This document shows positions 22,430 to 35,390 of a DNA stretch of 64,000 bases, in pieces. Location: positions 1,860,001 to 1,924,000 of the forward strand of contig RQOL01000024.1 of the NCBI GenBank assembly GCA_013076295.1, in the 5' to 3' direction. Below the pieces are notes generated by a model that worked only from the letters and a program-made list of their open reading frames with translations, searched no databases and was not told the DNA's origin. The stretch's first letter is position 1; each line of letters starts with the position of its first letter. The stretch is from Sanderia malayensis. Taxonomy: Eukaryota > Cnidaria > Scyphozoa > Semaeostomeae > Pelagiidae. Made by a program: the position numbers and the translations under genes.

Positions 22430-22765
22430 CACTAAGCTCGAGACCACTGGTTCAAAACCTGATGAGGGCATCTACTTTGTGTTTTGATCAATTTGTAATT
22501 TGAATGTCCCAAAGGTGGGCGTGTATGCGCAGTGCCATATATAAGCTACTGCGCAGGAGTGCGCATGACGTAATACTACTGACAGTGTCTCGTGTATCAG
22601 GATTAGGGTTAGGGTTAGGATTTGGGTTAGGGTTACGGTGCCATAAAGGTGGGTGTGTGTGCGCAGTGCCAGATATGGGCTACTGCGCAGGAGTGTGCAT
22701 GACGTAATACTACTGACAGTGTCTGGTGTATCAGTTGGGATTAGGGTTAGGGTTAGGGTTAGGGT
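22430..22765 (+). repeat. tRNA-like fragment plus two TGCGCA/TGACGTAA/TTAGGG units (array 2)
   Basis: Positions 22437-22470 carry GACCACTGGTTCAAAACC, a tRNA B-box-like motif also seen before array 3. Two units of about 133 bp follow (from about 22512 and 22645). Each has two TGCGCA motifs 24 bp apart, TGACGTAATACTACTGACAG, and TTAGGG runs. The hexamers are on the plus strand, in the direction of the WD40 gene. Confidence 0.85.
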
Positions 22766-23172
22766 CTTGAAAATTGCTCCTGATATTGTTGCCTTTATCA
22801 AAAGTCATCTTTATCCCTCTCCGTAGTTGGCAGTTGTTGGGTCATTTTGACCACTATTATCTTTTGCTAACCCAGAAAAAGAACCTTATTCAGGGGCGTA
22901 CATTAGGGGGGTGTTGGGTGTCACCTCTTAGTACCCAATAAACAACACTTGACGGAGAAGGAGGTTTCTGGGTTCGGACTGGCCACCGGCTCGAACGCAA
23001 GACCGCGAGCCTTGAACGAGAATCGATAGAGGCACAGGGATGCAAAGTAATGAGTTTGTCTATAAGAGAAGAGGGCCAATTTTGTTTTTCCAGCGTGGCC
23101 TTTATTATTGCAGTGCAGTTGATCTGACCATATTCACATTATTTGAACAATAACATATTGAAATCTTGGAAT
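22766..23172. other. 5' flank of the WD40 gene
   Basis: No gene seen. A clean pyrimidine-rich acceptor (GTTTTTCCAG) ends at about 23093, 80 bp before the start codon. It could be the acceptor of a 5'-UTR intron or of spliced-leader trans-splicing, which is common in tunicates. Confidence 0.4.
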
Positions 23173-25373
23173 ATGATGGCCGGTTTAAGAAAAAATTGGC
23201 TGCAAGTTGAAGAATCCTGGGGAATCGGAAATTTTAGGCAAACGTCAGGATTTCCATATATTCAAATTGGTGGTTGTGACAAATGGAAATACGTCTGCTC
23301 GTTGGGACCATCTATTGCCATTTGGGACATAAAGACAAAGAAAAGAGATATTTTGATGCAAATGACAGATGATTTAATTGTTTGTTTATTGAAACGTAAT
23401 AGTAAACATGAAATATTAGTGATATCATACAGTGGCCAGGCGAAGATACTTGATTCTGATTTTCATTGTATTTGTGAGTTTCAAGTACCCAGTAAAAATG
23501 TTGTATATGCTTGTTGGAATGAAAATGGTGATAGATTATGCGTTTGCACCATTGGCCAAAAATCAAGTGTTGCTCTATTTGAATTTTCAAGCAAAGGGGA
23601 TGAAGTGAAAGTTGTTTGGGAGCGAAAAGCATCATGTGTAAAACATGGAACTGGGGAAGATGAAAAGTTTTCAAATGCTCTAACAAAAGAAGATTCAAGA
23701 ATCAAAGTACAAGATAGGCATGATGATTGCTATTACGGTTGCTTATTTGTTGATGATAATACAATCTTTGCTGTTTTCAAGCAGCATATGAAGTCATGTG
23801 AAGGTCACTTGTATAATAAAGATGGTTTGTTACTAAAGCAGAAGACGTTGTCTCCATTAGGAGATGAAGGTGCTTCCATGATGTGCTTGAGTAGATGCAG
23901 AAATGACGTTATTGTAATTGGACTGCAACGAGGAATATTCATGTTCATCAACTGTAGATCATTAGATATGCTATCAGTTTTTCAAGCTCGGGGTTCTCCG
24001 CAAGTCTGTCTTTGGGACGGCAATGATCTTTTGACAGCTTCTTATCAAAGTGGAACATTGCAATGGTGGAACGTGGCAGGAGAGGTAGTAAAAGAATTGT
24101 TGGTTGCGTCAATTGATTCCATAATCCATTTAAACTGGTCTGTGGAAGGCAAGGAATTGTGGATTGCTGGTATCACATCACTAAATTATGTTTCTTTGGA
24201 GGAAATCTGCACAGAAATGTCTCCTGAAAGCAGAGTGGTGCACCAGAAAGCGAATACCGAACACAGTTTAATACTTCATCATCTTGCTGGTTGTGGGCTG
24301 AGCTTTAAAGATGATAGTATCCTAGCAACTGGAGATCTGTCAGGCAGGGTTATGGTTTGGGACAAAATGTCTGAATCCAAGAGGTTATGTCAACCAAAAT
24401 ACAACTTCCACCTGGCAGAATCGATCAGAAGTCTATGTTGGTGTAATAACTACCTCCTCATTGGAACTTTAGGTGGCCATTTATTCAAGTGGACACCTGA
24501 AGACTCCGAACCCATTGAACCAATATTCGTATTTGAATCTGGTGTGTTGACAATACGAAGGTCTTCTAAACATTGTGATGTAGTTGCAATTGGAACAGGC
24601 TCTGGTGTTGTTTACATCTATGACTTTTCATCAAATGTTGCCAAGATGATCATGGAGACACAAGCACACAAGCCTGCAATTGTGAGCAATGGAATCTCTC
24701 ATCCAATGGAAGTTTGGAGTGTTTCATGGAATTCATCGGATACATTAATAGCCACTGCATCTGAGGATCAAACCTCAGTCATCATTAGTTCCGGTGATGG
24801 TAAGTACATAGCATAGTGGAATTGAACCTATGCTTGTTAATTATACTGTCACATGGGCAGTCTGTTAAGTCACACGGTACAAATGTTTGGCTTAATGACT
24901 CCATGTGAATTTTGAAAGCTGTCTGATATTTAACCAAATAATTGGTCTTTTTAGGAGCAAAAGTAGCAACATTGACAGGTCATACAACAGCAGTGACTTC
25001 CATTGACTGGAAAAATACAGCCATAGGATGTATTATTGTGACGTGTGCCGACGATAGAACAATTAGGATTAACAATGGAAATGACTATACATTGATCAGA
25101 GTTATACAAACAAGGGATATGATCTATGGTTGGTACACATTGACTTATTTGTGCATAAACACTTTTCGCAATTGGATATTATGCTCATCTCAAAATGGAT
25201 TCATCATCATTTGGGATCTGGTAACGAGTGATTTCTTAGTGTGCGAACGGTTGCATTGTGGGTCTATCGAGGGTCTGGCTTTGAACTCTTCTATGACGTC
25301 ATTTGCTACGATCGGCTCCGATTGTGTGGCGAATATTTTCAAATTGGAGCACAGGGATGCAGGAGAGTTTTGA
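23173..25373 (+). CDS. WD40-repeat protein, family unassigned
   Basis: Two exons, 23173-24799 and 24955-25373, encode 681 aa. The start is the first ATG of the frame; upstream the same frame has a TGA at 23125. WD-type blades run through the whole protein. The clearest are SIAIWDIKTKKR near the start, TGDLSGRVMVWDK in the middle, HPMEVWSVSWNSSD with TASEDQTS at the junction, LTGHTTAVTSIDWK at the start of exon 2, and GFIIIWDLVTSDF near the end. Length and blade number suit two seven-bladed propellers. I see no extra domain, signal peptide or membrane segment. Double-propeller proteins occur in intraflagellar transport and coat complexes, but no specific assignment is justified. Confidence 0.8.
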
Positions 25374-26566
25374 AAGGGAGTCAGCAGTTGTTAAATGATT
25401 GATAATGTTCTGATAATACGAAGGTATTTATGTCAGCTATAAATCTTAAAATGTCGGCGAAGAAGTTTCAACAGTTGGACGTTTAATTTGCTCATATTTC
25501 GATATGAAAATAATAAATTTGAGATTAAAGAACGAAATTGATTTGTGGTGAGATAGATGGAAATGTTTTTCATTTGAAATCAAACAAAGTAGGTTAAAAG
25601 TGGTTTGAAAGAAAGGCACAGAAAATGAAATAAGACCAAAGCTCATAACTCGCCTGGAGTTACGAGCTGCGCTGCGGGGGAGCATGGTGTCCTGCTTGTG
25701 TGTTATAATTTAACAGGGGCCGATGACATCAACAAAACTATTTGTACTAACATGCATTGATAAAAGGTGTAAAATTATTGTCGTCAGTACCCCGATTTTT
25801 TACGGGGGTTTGAGAAAGCTATTTGTATTGTATTTGCTATTTGTTACGGAAAACAGGTATTTCAAGATATTTTCTCATCGAAGGTTCCATTTCAAAGTCA
25901 GCTCCACTTAAAAACCCTGTTGTGGTGTTTTCTTTCAATATCACTATTGATTGATTTGATTAAGAATTTTCCTTTTCGTTGATAAATTTTGCTAATAGTC
26001 CTCTTTGTTGATAACGATTTTGCGCAACATTTCATTCCAGCCACCAGTGCATGAAGTAAAATAAGAAATATATCGGAGTGCGGGTCTTTTGTTATTACTA
26101 AAACTGAGGGTTATTCACAAGAAAACCTCATTTCTTTTGTAAGCATAATATGTTCAATTAATCGCCTAACCATACATACATTACAAGATGCTTAGTTGAC
26201 CAATCCCCTCTCACACTAAACCTAATTTCACAAGATTATTCCGTTGACAGTCTTGTTACATCAAGGCTTGGGTTTTATTTGTTGACAAACCAAGACAGAC
26301 ACATAACCAAACAATGACCGAGCAAAACACTCCTCGAAGAAACTAGAAAGCAAAGGAGAGAGAAAGAAAGAGGAGATATAACGAGACTCATTGACCCCCT
26401 GTTGCAATGAGATAATTTGTAGATCGGGGGTTGATGTTTGGTTGTTGTATATGGAGATCAGATGGTAGTGTGTAGCACAGTTGAGGAATAAGTGAGTGAC
26501 TGTTGCGAGTGAATTTGTCTGACTTGACTGAACAGATAGGAAATTCTGTTACAAAACCACGAAGTC
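25374..26566. other. Intergenic DNA
   Basis: No gene supported. A weak minus-strand frame at 25446-25685 has no family signal. The last 200 bases are the probable 5' flank of the M13 peptidase, with purine-rich AGAGAGAAAGAAAGAGG near 26357. Confidence 0.4.
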
Positions 26567-29500
26567 ATGCAGGAAGCACATTTTAACGAGACAAGCCTCT
26601 CTGATGAGGTCGAGATGGACAGTTGTAACAACAAAACAACATTAAATGGGATCGCACTATCAACAGACGATACATCGAAGCAACACAAGGATATTTTCAA
26701 ATCAGACGTTGAGACATTGGTAGTGGGAGGATCAAAGGATGCATCTGCGACTGATTTTATGAAACAATCCTCACTGCGTTGTGTGATTGTGTTGCTCGTT
26801 CTTGGCTTATGCATCGCTGTCATAACATTGGCTGTGTTTTACATACAAAATAAGTCGAGTCGTGATCTTCAGCAAGGAGATAAGAGCAGTGCTGGTCAGA
26901 ATCAGAATGGTCGTGTTGGGAATGTGTGCCTTACGAGTGGCTGCATCACTGTGTCATCTCGATTGATTCAGTCAGCGAATTTATCCGCAGATCCGTGTCA
27001 CGATTTCTTTGAGTACTCGTGCGGTGGTTGGAAAGCAAATAACTTTCTTCCCGATAGCAAATCTCAGGCCGGAGGGTTCAGCGACTTGAAGGAGAAAGCA
27101 GCCAATGTCATCAAAAGAGCACTGGACTCCAAATCAGTCACACCAAATGGTAACAGTGCTGTAGATAAACTCGTACTCTTCTTCAGGTCATGTTTGGATG
27201 AAACAACATTGAATAAACGAGGCAGTGAACCATTGTTAAAGCTACTCGATACGCAAGGCTCTTGGCCATTGCTTAATTCCTCTTGGGACGAAAGTCATTG
27301 GACAGAGACTGACGCGTTCGTCAGGAATCATCGGGTCTTCTTCAGCTATTTTCACGTCGGCAGACCTTCTCCTATCTTCAATACGTGTGTCAAAGTCGAT
27401 GATAAAAACTCCAGCGAACACATCATCCAGGTAAGTAGATATAGTTACATATCAGTATCAAGTTGTAAAGATCTTGCATTGAGCTAATCTCTTAAGTCAT
27501 AAATCTCTTATATATGTGTATAGTAAATCATGTCAGTATCCCCAGTGGCTTGAGAGAGCAATTTGAGATCCTTTAACCTCGTCTTTATTTAGCTATAAAA
27601 TGGATAATAAATAATGTTACGGGTACTCCATTCTTGGCACTTAAGGGTTAGTGCATTCGCAACACCTGCAATGTATCTGGTTTCCTTCTTTGAGTGTCTG
27701 ACTCCGATGTTCATTTCCAAGTCGATTTCCGTGGCTCATCCTCCCATCCCGATTGACCATCTTACCCTCTTCCACGCCCCCTCCCATCAATGTCTGTCTG
27801 GACCACCAATAAGGTCAAAAGGAAGGTGTTAAGTAAGTGAAGCACGCTTCGTGTCACCTGTTTTCTACCGTAGATTGACGAACCTCAGTTTAATCTGGTC
27901 CCTTATCTTTATCAGAGCAACCTGACAAAATGGAACAAGGTATTATGTTATGCTATTTTTTGTTTTATCTTACTTCACGAGCAAGATATTTTTATACAAT
28001 GGAGTTTAAAGATTGCAAACCCCCGTATGGTCAGCATTCTGGTTGAATAAGATAAAATTCGGCGGAACTGCTTTGAAGTACAATTCATGTCTTTATTTAT
28101 CCATGCTATCCTTTTATGTTATCTAAACCACCAAGATCAATAGTTGTCTTTGCTTGAGTTACTTTATTCACGAGGCTTGACGGGGTCATCTATTTGTGTT
28201 CCCCATTGTGGCATTCCACAATTTTTCACCGCGCGGGTGCATGCATGCCGCTGCAACGGTGCATCGGAGATTCGCTCCTGTGCAAAAGTTGCAGCAGACT
28301 CATTGTAAACAATTCCAGTCTTTGTTTGCTTCTTGTAGATTTTAACAACATACGAGAAAATGATGAAGCAATATATAAAACTGCTTGGAGGCAATACAAC
28401 AAGTGCAGATATAAAAGAAATGTCGAACTTCGAGATGAGCCTTGCAAATGTATATATTCTTTCCACACCTACTTATTATCATCATTCCACATCCTGCGCT
28501 TTAGAGATGACTAGTAATGGCTAAGTTAAAAATTATATTCTTTGTTGCAAGCAGTTAATTATCCTTGAGATGTAAGGCTAATCTAACAGGTACAATTGGT
28601 CTTAAACTAAACCTACAAAGAGTGTACACAAAATGATGATTACTAAGACCCCGATGGATTGTTTCGTGTAGACGAGGGCTTAAACGTTCTTTACAACTTT
28701 ATTAATTGTTTATGTGGCGAAATCCATGCAGGATAATTGAACCACCTTGATAAGCCAGTGTTTTTATTTATCATTGCGATTGCGAATTTGTTTTTTATCT
28801 TTTTAGGTCTCTTCTCCAAGTGCTGTTTTCCGAGATATAGCAAGAACGTATAAAAGGATGAATTTGTCAGATTTCATCAAAGAGACTGGAAGTTCCGTAA
28901 GTTCTCTACTCAATCCACTAATATTAACCTCCTGATAATATATCATTTTATATTGTTTATTAATAAAGTATATTATTCGCCAGGGGGTGCATGCAGATTA
29001 TATTATATTCATATCGTAAGATTGTTTCTTTTTTCAAAGATTGATTGGTTAAAATATTTGACCGAAATATTCAGACCGTTTGGGGTTAATATTTCAACGA
29101 GTACTCAAATAGCCACCAGGTCATTGGTATATCTCAAGAAGGCTAACAATATTTTAAAGTCATCCAACAAGAGGTTTGTTTCGTTTTCTTAAATTAAATA
29201 GAGGTTGGAGTTACTTTTGTTTAATTTCCTTGAGGTTTAAGTAATTTTTTTTGCAACAAAGTGGCTTAAGTTAATCTTATTATTTTCCATGGGATTACTA
29301 TCATATTGTTTCTCTTAAGCTTATAAGCTACTCCATTTTTCATGTATCGAGACTTGTTTTCTGTCTTAAGACAACTCGAGTTTCTCTCTTAATATGCATT
29401 TTGCTTCAGTCATTCTTTTAAGGATGTCAACATAGCTGAGTAACGCAATGTGGAACCACCACCAGTTTTGACCGCCCACCACCAGTGTTGACGGTCCACC

Positions 29501-32500
29501 ACCCGTTTTGACCACCCACCACCAGTGTTGACCCCCCTTCTTTCATATATATTGACCAACGTGTGACGTTTCAGGATGCCTTGTCCAAAATCTAACTGCA
29601 GAGAAAGAATCTATCGTACCCATGTTTACCACGACACATAATCATGATAACGAGGCATTACTACTTAGATTAACCTGGGGTTACTCAGTGGTTCCTTTGC
29701 ACTTGACACATAAAGCAATACCTCGTGAAGACAGTGGAACGTATTTGCCAATCTACCAATCAATTGCTTCTGTTTTTTTCTCAGGACTCTGGCTAATTAT
29801 TTGGCTTGGGTTATTGTTCACAAATTTGCTCCGCATCTTTCGGCGGCATTTCGCGATGCTGATTTTGAATTCCGTAAAGGACTGACAGGCCTGAAGAAAG
29901 ACGATGACCTTTGGAAGAAATGCTTTCGCACAGTACAACAGAATATGGATATGGCAGTTGCTAATGTGTTTGTGGAAGCTGGGTTTGATCCACAGAAAAA
30001 AGTCGTTGTGAGTATTTGAGCGCTTTCATGAATATTTAAATATTTTAATGCTTGTTTGCAAACATGTAATCAGGTCTTGGAGATTTCTGCAGCAGAAATA
30101 AATACGTTGAAAGTATATTGATTATATGTGTTTGATGTTAGACCGCATTTCATTTCAAATATTACATTTATCGCAAAAATGTTGTCTTTATTTGTTTAGA
30201 TAGTTAATTATCAGCCATGTGAAATATTTCAGCTTAGATTAATGTTAATTATCATTCCACCTCTTTGTCTAATTAAACTGTGATTTTGTTTGCCAGGCGA
30301 AAGAAATAATGAAAGGTTACAAGGAGGAATTTTTGCGAGTTTTGAAGTCATCTGAATGGATGGATGATGAAACAAAACTGGAAGCTTCGGAAAAGGTAGG
30401 AGGAATGCCAATTGACAGTTGAATTGAATTGCACGTGTTTCACATTCACCAATCACCATGCAGTTTTCAATATTGTTTATTTTTGTGCATTTTCAGGCGA
30501 AGTTAATGATAGACGACATTGGTTATCCAGATTTTGTAATTGATAAAAACAAACTTGATGAATACTATAAAGATGTGAGTTATCTTTGTAGAATAGTTCA
30601 CATTCGCTTTCTCGAATGACTTTTCGTTTCTTTTTGCTTTGGCATTGGTATAGTATAATGGAGACATCCGTTGAATTTCGAGCACATGCTATTTCGAACA
30701 ACTTTCAATTCGCTTTGAGAGTTCGAGATAGCGAATGCCAACTGCATGTAATATATGAATATCAGCAAGATTGCATTAAAAAACAATATATGATTTATTG
30801 TTCATAGATATCATTATTGTTATTCTTGCAAAATTTAAATGTTTTATTTGATTTTGTCACAGCTCAGTATTGCTCCAGATGATTATTTCCAGAATCTCTT
30901 AAACGCATATCAAGTAAGAAGAAGGTGGAATCTTGGAATGCTGAAATTACCAATCAACAAAAGACAGTAAGCAGATGCATTATCAGATAGGCAATCAAGA
31001 TGGAGATGATAATGGCATTTTTTAGAGAAAATTGCTTGGAGTATTAGTTTTCGGCACATTCGAAGAGCTACTTTTTATCAAGTTGAAGAATTGATCTTGC
31101 GAAGTTTCCGTCAACGAGGGGGTGTAGCCCATAGTTTTAAGTTGAGAGTCGTTACCTAACGTTGCCAACCGTGAATTAGCATTTCAACGAGTGCATTAGA
31201 TAAATGAAATCTGCTGCAAAGGGGGGTGGGCGTGGCGTTATGTCCCTCCCCCTCTTCTGGCCACGTCACTCTCGTGAATATTTCAGTTTGCTGCGCCTTT
31301 TTTTTATTAACAGGATATTATTCTGTTTTTCTCAGATGGGATATTCCTCCCACAGAGGTTAATGCATATTACGATGTCGCTAATAATAAAATGGGTAAGT
31401 TTGAGTTCTTATTTCATATTGCGTTGTATTCGCTTTATCATTTCCTGGTATTTCAATATATCTATTCAGTAATGTTTTCCTTTTAAGTTTTCCTGGCTGG
31501 TCTAATGGATGTTCCATTCTTCGAAGTAAATGGCCCTATGTAAGTAAACCAAATAATGGCTTTAACTTTGTTTGACCTTAACTTTGTTGTGTACACTTTA
31601 GATTTGATATGTCAATGAACATTTGTTGCATGAGCATTCGAGTATTGGGTTATCGTCTGAGTCTCTCCCACTTGTTTGCTTCTTTAAACTTACCTGCGCA
31701 AGATGAACATTGCTTCTTTTCTTCTTGTAGCGCGTCCAAACCATTTAAGCTTCTTTGTTTGACATAATCATTGAATAATTTTCGCATTTAAGTATTGGGT
31801 TTTTTTATTTTAGGTCCGTGAAATATTCTTCATTTGGTTTCGTTGTTGGCCATGAAACAACTCATGGTTTTGACGACCAAGGTTTGTTTGATCAAACTGA
31901 AATAACTTCCCTTACTAACTGGCTCCGTTATCTTTGTTTAATCTAACCAAATATAATCCTGTCCAATCTGATAATTAATTTATTCCTGATTCACCGTAAC
32001 GTAAAAGGAGAGCTCTCTGTTTTATTTTGTAATTTTCAAGGTCGTCTTTATGATAAGAATGGAAATTTGCGCTCATGGTGGTCTCAAGAAAGTGCCAACA
32101 GATTTAAAAGAAAAGCTGACTGTATCGAAAAACAATTCTCTGCTTACAAGTATTTCGGATTAAATGTAAGTCCCGACACTTAGTTTTTATCTTACTCATA
32201 AGATGAACTGTAAGATGTCGAAACCATATCCTGCGTGGGGTGTTAGCTAGTTATCTCTCCCCCTCCCCTTTCTTCAATATTCTATAACAAAGGATATTTT
32301 TTTATTATAGATTTACATTCCTAAGTTTCTCTATCTGTTATTAAGTTGTTGTGATTCTTTAAAATTGTATCATTAAACTAATTTGTTTCATTTTGGATGA
32401 AGGTGAATGGAAAACAAACACTTGGTGAAAATTTAGCAGATCTTGGTGGTATAGAAGTAGCTTATAAGGTAAGAAAACTATATTTATTATTTTATTATCG

Positions 32501-33262
32501 TCTTTTTTTTCTTAACCTATTCTTACTTATCCGGAAATGGATCTTTTTTCATGTGTGGATATCAGTTTCATTATTTATTTGGCTTCCAGTTGCCGCAAAT
32601 AGAATATTAGAATTAATAGACCAACTGGTTTAGCAGGTTTTGTCGACTTTTCAATTACTTTTTAAAGCATTTATGAATGAAATGTTAATTTTGCAGGCTT
32701 ATAAGCATTGGGAAAAAGTAAACGGAGTCGAACCACAGCTGCCCGCATTAAACCTAACCAGTGATCAGCTGTTTTTTCTTTCACATGGACAGGTATAATT
32801 TGCGGAACAAACCCACCGGAATATTGACTTGTCCTTTTAAATACGAGGTCACATTTGCTCAAGAATATAGCCTCTTTCTCACACAACTGAACAATCAAAT
32901 CATTCCTGTCAATATCATTGTATTTTTTGGATTTCTTCAGTATATATCTGGCATTGTTCTTGAAATAATATTCACTTTTAGGTTTGGTGTACAATTTACA
33001 ATGAACAAAAGGGCAGAGAAACCATTCTTCATGATTTGCACAGCCTTCCAAACCTAAGGTTAGTTGATGTAATAAAATTCTAATTTAATTATTTAGCAGA
33101 ATGGCATTCTGTAGATAACATCGCTTCAATCTAAACATGTTTCTTTGTCATTTCAGGGTGAATGGTCCTTTGTCTAACATGGATGAATTTTCAAAGGCAT
33201 TTAATTGTCCAATGAACTGTAAAATGAACAGAAAAAATAAATGTAAACTTTGGTCAGTGTAA
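26567..33262 (+). CDS. M13 zinc metallopeptidase (endothelin-converting enzyme/neprilysin family)
   Basis: Type II membrane ectopeptidase that cleaves small peptides outside the cell. Seventeen exons: 26567-27430, 27874-27939, 28339-28449, 28807-28896, 29040-29173, 29785-30007, 30297-30395, 30497-30574, 30863-30966, 31336-31394, 31488-31539, 31814-31881, 32041-32165, 32403-32468, 32697-32792, 32982-33058, 33157-33262; 805 aa with every phase closing. A long acidic cytoplasmic tail precedes one membrane helix (residues 72-93). The ectodomain begins with the Cys-rich [14 protein letters not shown]. Active site: VNAYY (598-602), HETTH (His640, Glu641, His644), third zinc ligand Glu700 in GENLADLGG, and the C-terminal CKLW. 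The order matches ECE and neprilysin. Sequence is nearer ECE (ILTTYEK..LLGG, IDWLKYL), but the exact orthologue is open. The usual FPAGIL block is altered to FLAGLM. Confidence 0.93.
29456..29534. repeat. 20-bp minisatellite, four copies, in M13 intron 5
   Basis: Units at about 29456, 29476, 29496 and 29516 follow CCACCACCAGTNTTGACCNC. Alternating TTTTG and TGTTG variants suggest a higher-order dimer of 40 bp. Confidence 0.9.
30601..30740. mobile_element. Small inverted-repeat element in M13 intron 8
   Basis: Ends ATTCGCTTTCTCGAA and TTCGAGATAGCGAAT are imperfect reverse complements. Inner parts repeat TTTCAATTCGC and GTTCGAG motifs also seen at 9345-9410. Probably a short MITE; the target duplication is not clear. 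Confidence 0.5.
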
Positions 33263-33410
33263 ATAAAAAGCTTCGAGAAGGCAGAAAGGGTCGATATAAA
33301 ACTTTGAACTATTTTGAACTATTATTGTTAAAAAATTTGTTTATCATTGATTTTGTCAATCATCGTATATTTTTATTGATTAAAAGATTATACTATGCTT
33401 ATCCTGTTTA

Positions 33411-33513
33411 TTTCTAATTATTGTAAGATAGATGATATATTATTTTCGTTTCATTTTCCAGTTCATTTCTAATTATTGTGAGATAGATGATATATTATTT
33501 TCGTTTCATTTTT
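33411..33513. repeat. Tandem duplication, about 48 bp at 55-bp spacing
   Basis: Two near-identical copies, one change (TTGTAAG against TTGTGAG), lie between the M13 stop and MEAF6. Confidence 0.9.
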
Positions 33514-33676
33514 TATGTGATTGTGCGAAACGATGCCATAGTTGCAAGTTCCAGGTTCCTTCTTTCTGCGTGTTTCTGCGGATTTCTGCGGGTAAGCAAT
33601 GCCTCCACGCCCACCAATGCTTTTGCATTGGATGGGAGGGGCGTGGGAAACAGCGGCCTTGTATTGTAAAATCGTC

Positions 33677-35390
33677 ATGGCGGCTGAAGCTTCCTCAAAG
33701 CAATTGCAGAACACAGATACAAGAACTGAACTTACTGAGCTATTAAGACACAAAGAAGAACTAGCTGTAAGTTAATGTGATATTCATCGTTAATAGAGTA
33801 TGACAGTTCCTTTTAATTAGAGTGCTGTTGAGGAATCCAACGATATAAGAATAATTTTAAGAGCTAGGCCCGTTTTGTGAGGTCATCTTTTTCTGAACGC
33901 CTCCACGCCCCTCAGCAATGGGGCGTGGTAACATAACTTGATTTTGCAAATGAGAAAATATTTTATTTTGCAGGAGAATTTGGCAAACTTGGAAAGACAA
34001 ATATATGCATTCGAGGGGAGCTATTTGGAAGACACACAACTCTATGGAAATATAATCAGAGGATGGGATCGTTTACTTACAAACAAGTATGTTCCGCAAA
34101 ATGTTTATCAACAATATTAACTTTTAATTTGGTATATGATGCATGAGCTATCATATTAAATAATTTATTTTATTTTCAAGGGTTGGAGCAAAACAAAAGG
34201 TTGAGAAAAGAAATAGAAAGTTCAAGGAATCGGAAAGGTTATTTTCCAAATCATCCATCACCTCATATGCTGTAAGTTTTATTAATTTACTATTATCATT
34301 TAATAACATAATTAGTTCTTTAATTAAAACTGTGCTCTCTTTTATGCCGAGTAATATTCTATAATTCAAACTTACCTTTGTTCCAGGCTGTCTCAAGTAT
34401 GGGATTAGCAGATGGACAACAAGAAAAATGTAATTATAAATTTCCATACTAATAAGTATTTGTTATGTTTGGTTTGCAACATTTTTACAAGCTACCCATC
34501 TTGAAATGTTTTCACTACATTGCTCTCAATGTATTATTTATTGATTTATTTTTATTTAAGTAATTATTTCATATTTCAGCTGAACAGAGTATTTCAGAAT
34601 CAATTTTACATCCGCAAGCAAATCAGTCAGGAAAAATAAGATGTAAAGATATTATAGTTTTAGCAGATATTATGTTTTCATGATGATTATAATTTTAGCA
34701 AAGTGATTTTATTTGTATTTATTTTATTATTAAAAATAAATCATTTTGTATTGTTGTGTTGTAGCAAAGCATAAAAAGAAAAAAGGATCTAGGCACGGGT
34801 AAGCATGTAACCAATCAATCATATCTATTTTTATCACATAGGTTGGTTTGAACTGCTTAGATCAGGGACCCCTGAACCAGGGGTTAGGGACCACTGAATA
34901 CCCTTGAGCTATCCAATGGCCCCTCTGTACTCAGCACATAAAAACCATTACCTTACAAAGATAGTGAGGGCAATTGTCAAATTTAATCAACCAGAAAGCC
35001 ATTTGATTATTCTTAATTTCTTCCATTTAGAATTGAATTGAAATTAAAGAAAGCGATTGGTAAAAAAGAAGCCCAAGTTGATGTGAGTAATATTTGAGAT
35101 TTTTATAATAATAATGAGAAATATTTATACAAGGTCGGTACTACAAGTGGTTAGGGTCAGGTTAGGGTCAGGTTAGGGTTGGGGTTAGTACTACAAGTTG
35201 TTATCAGTAAGTTAAAGAAAGGAAAGTCTGGTCTCATCCATTACTTTTGAATGACAAAAACCCTCTCCGCAGAAAGCTAACAAACTAACATTGATAAATC
35301 TAAAATCTTAAAGTTAAGATAAAACATAATTTAATATTTGGGTTCAAACTTTTGTTTTTCAAGGATCAAGAAGATGCTTACATCGAGTAA
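33677..35390 (+). CDS. MEAF6: MYST/Esa1-associated factor 6 (MEAF6/EAF6)
   Basis: Small subunit of NuA4/TIP60, HBO1 and MOZ/MORF histone acetyltransferase complexes. Eight exons: 33677-33766, 33974-34086, 34181-34271, 34387-34429, 34580-34642, 34765-34798, 35031-35082, 35364-35390; 170 aa, phases close. Hallmarks are [46 protein letters not shown], and [17 protein letters not shown] Lys-rich patch (KHKKKKGS) and the closing IELKLKK motif match the mammalian C-terminus. The last exon adds only DQEDAYIE; if exon 7 is read through its donor instead, the protein ends four residues later at 35097, so two C-termini are possible. The ATG lies 415 bp after the M13 stop on the same strand. Confidence 0.95.
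35149..35190 (+). repeat. Short interstitial TTAGGG-type run in MEAF6 intron 7
   Basis: About five hexamer-like units (GGTTAGGGTCA, TTGGGG) lie between two copies of GGTACTACAAGT / GTACTACAAGT. No TGCGCA or TGACGTA cassette is attached, unlike the three arrays. Confidence 0.8.

Noticed and set aside
31226..31486. 86-aa plus-strand frame as a separate gene
   Set aside because: It is intron plus exon 10 of the M13 peptidase read through; the correct exon is 31336-31394.
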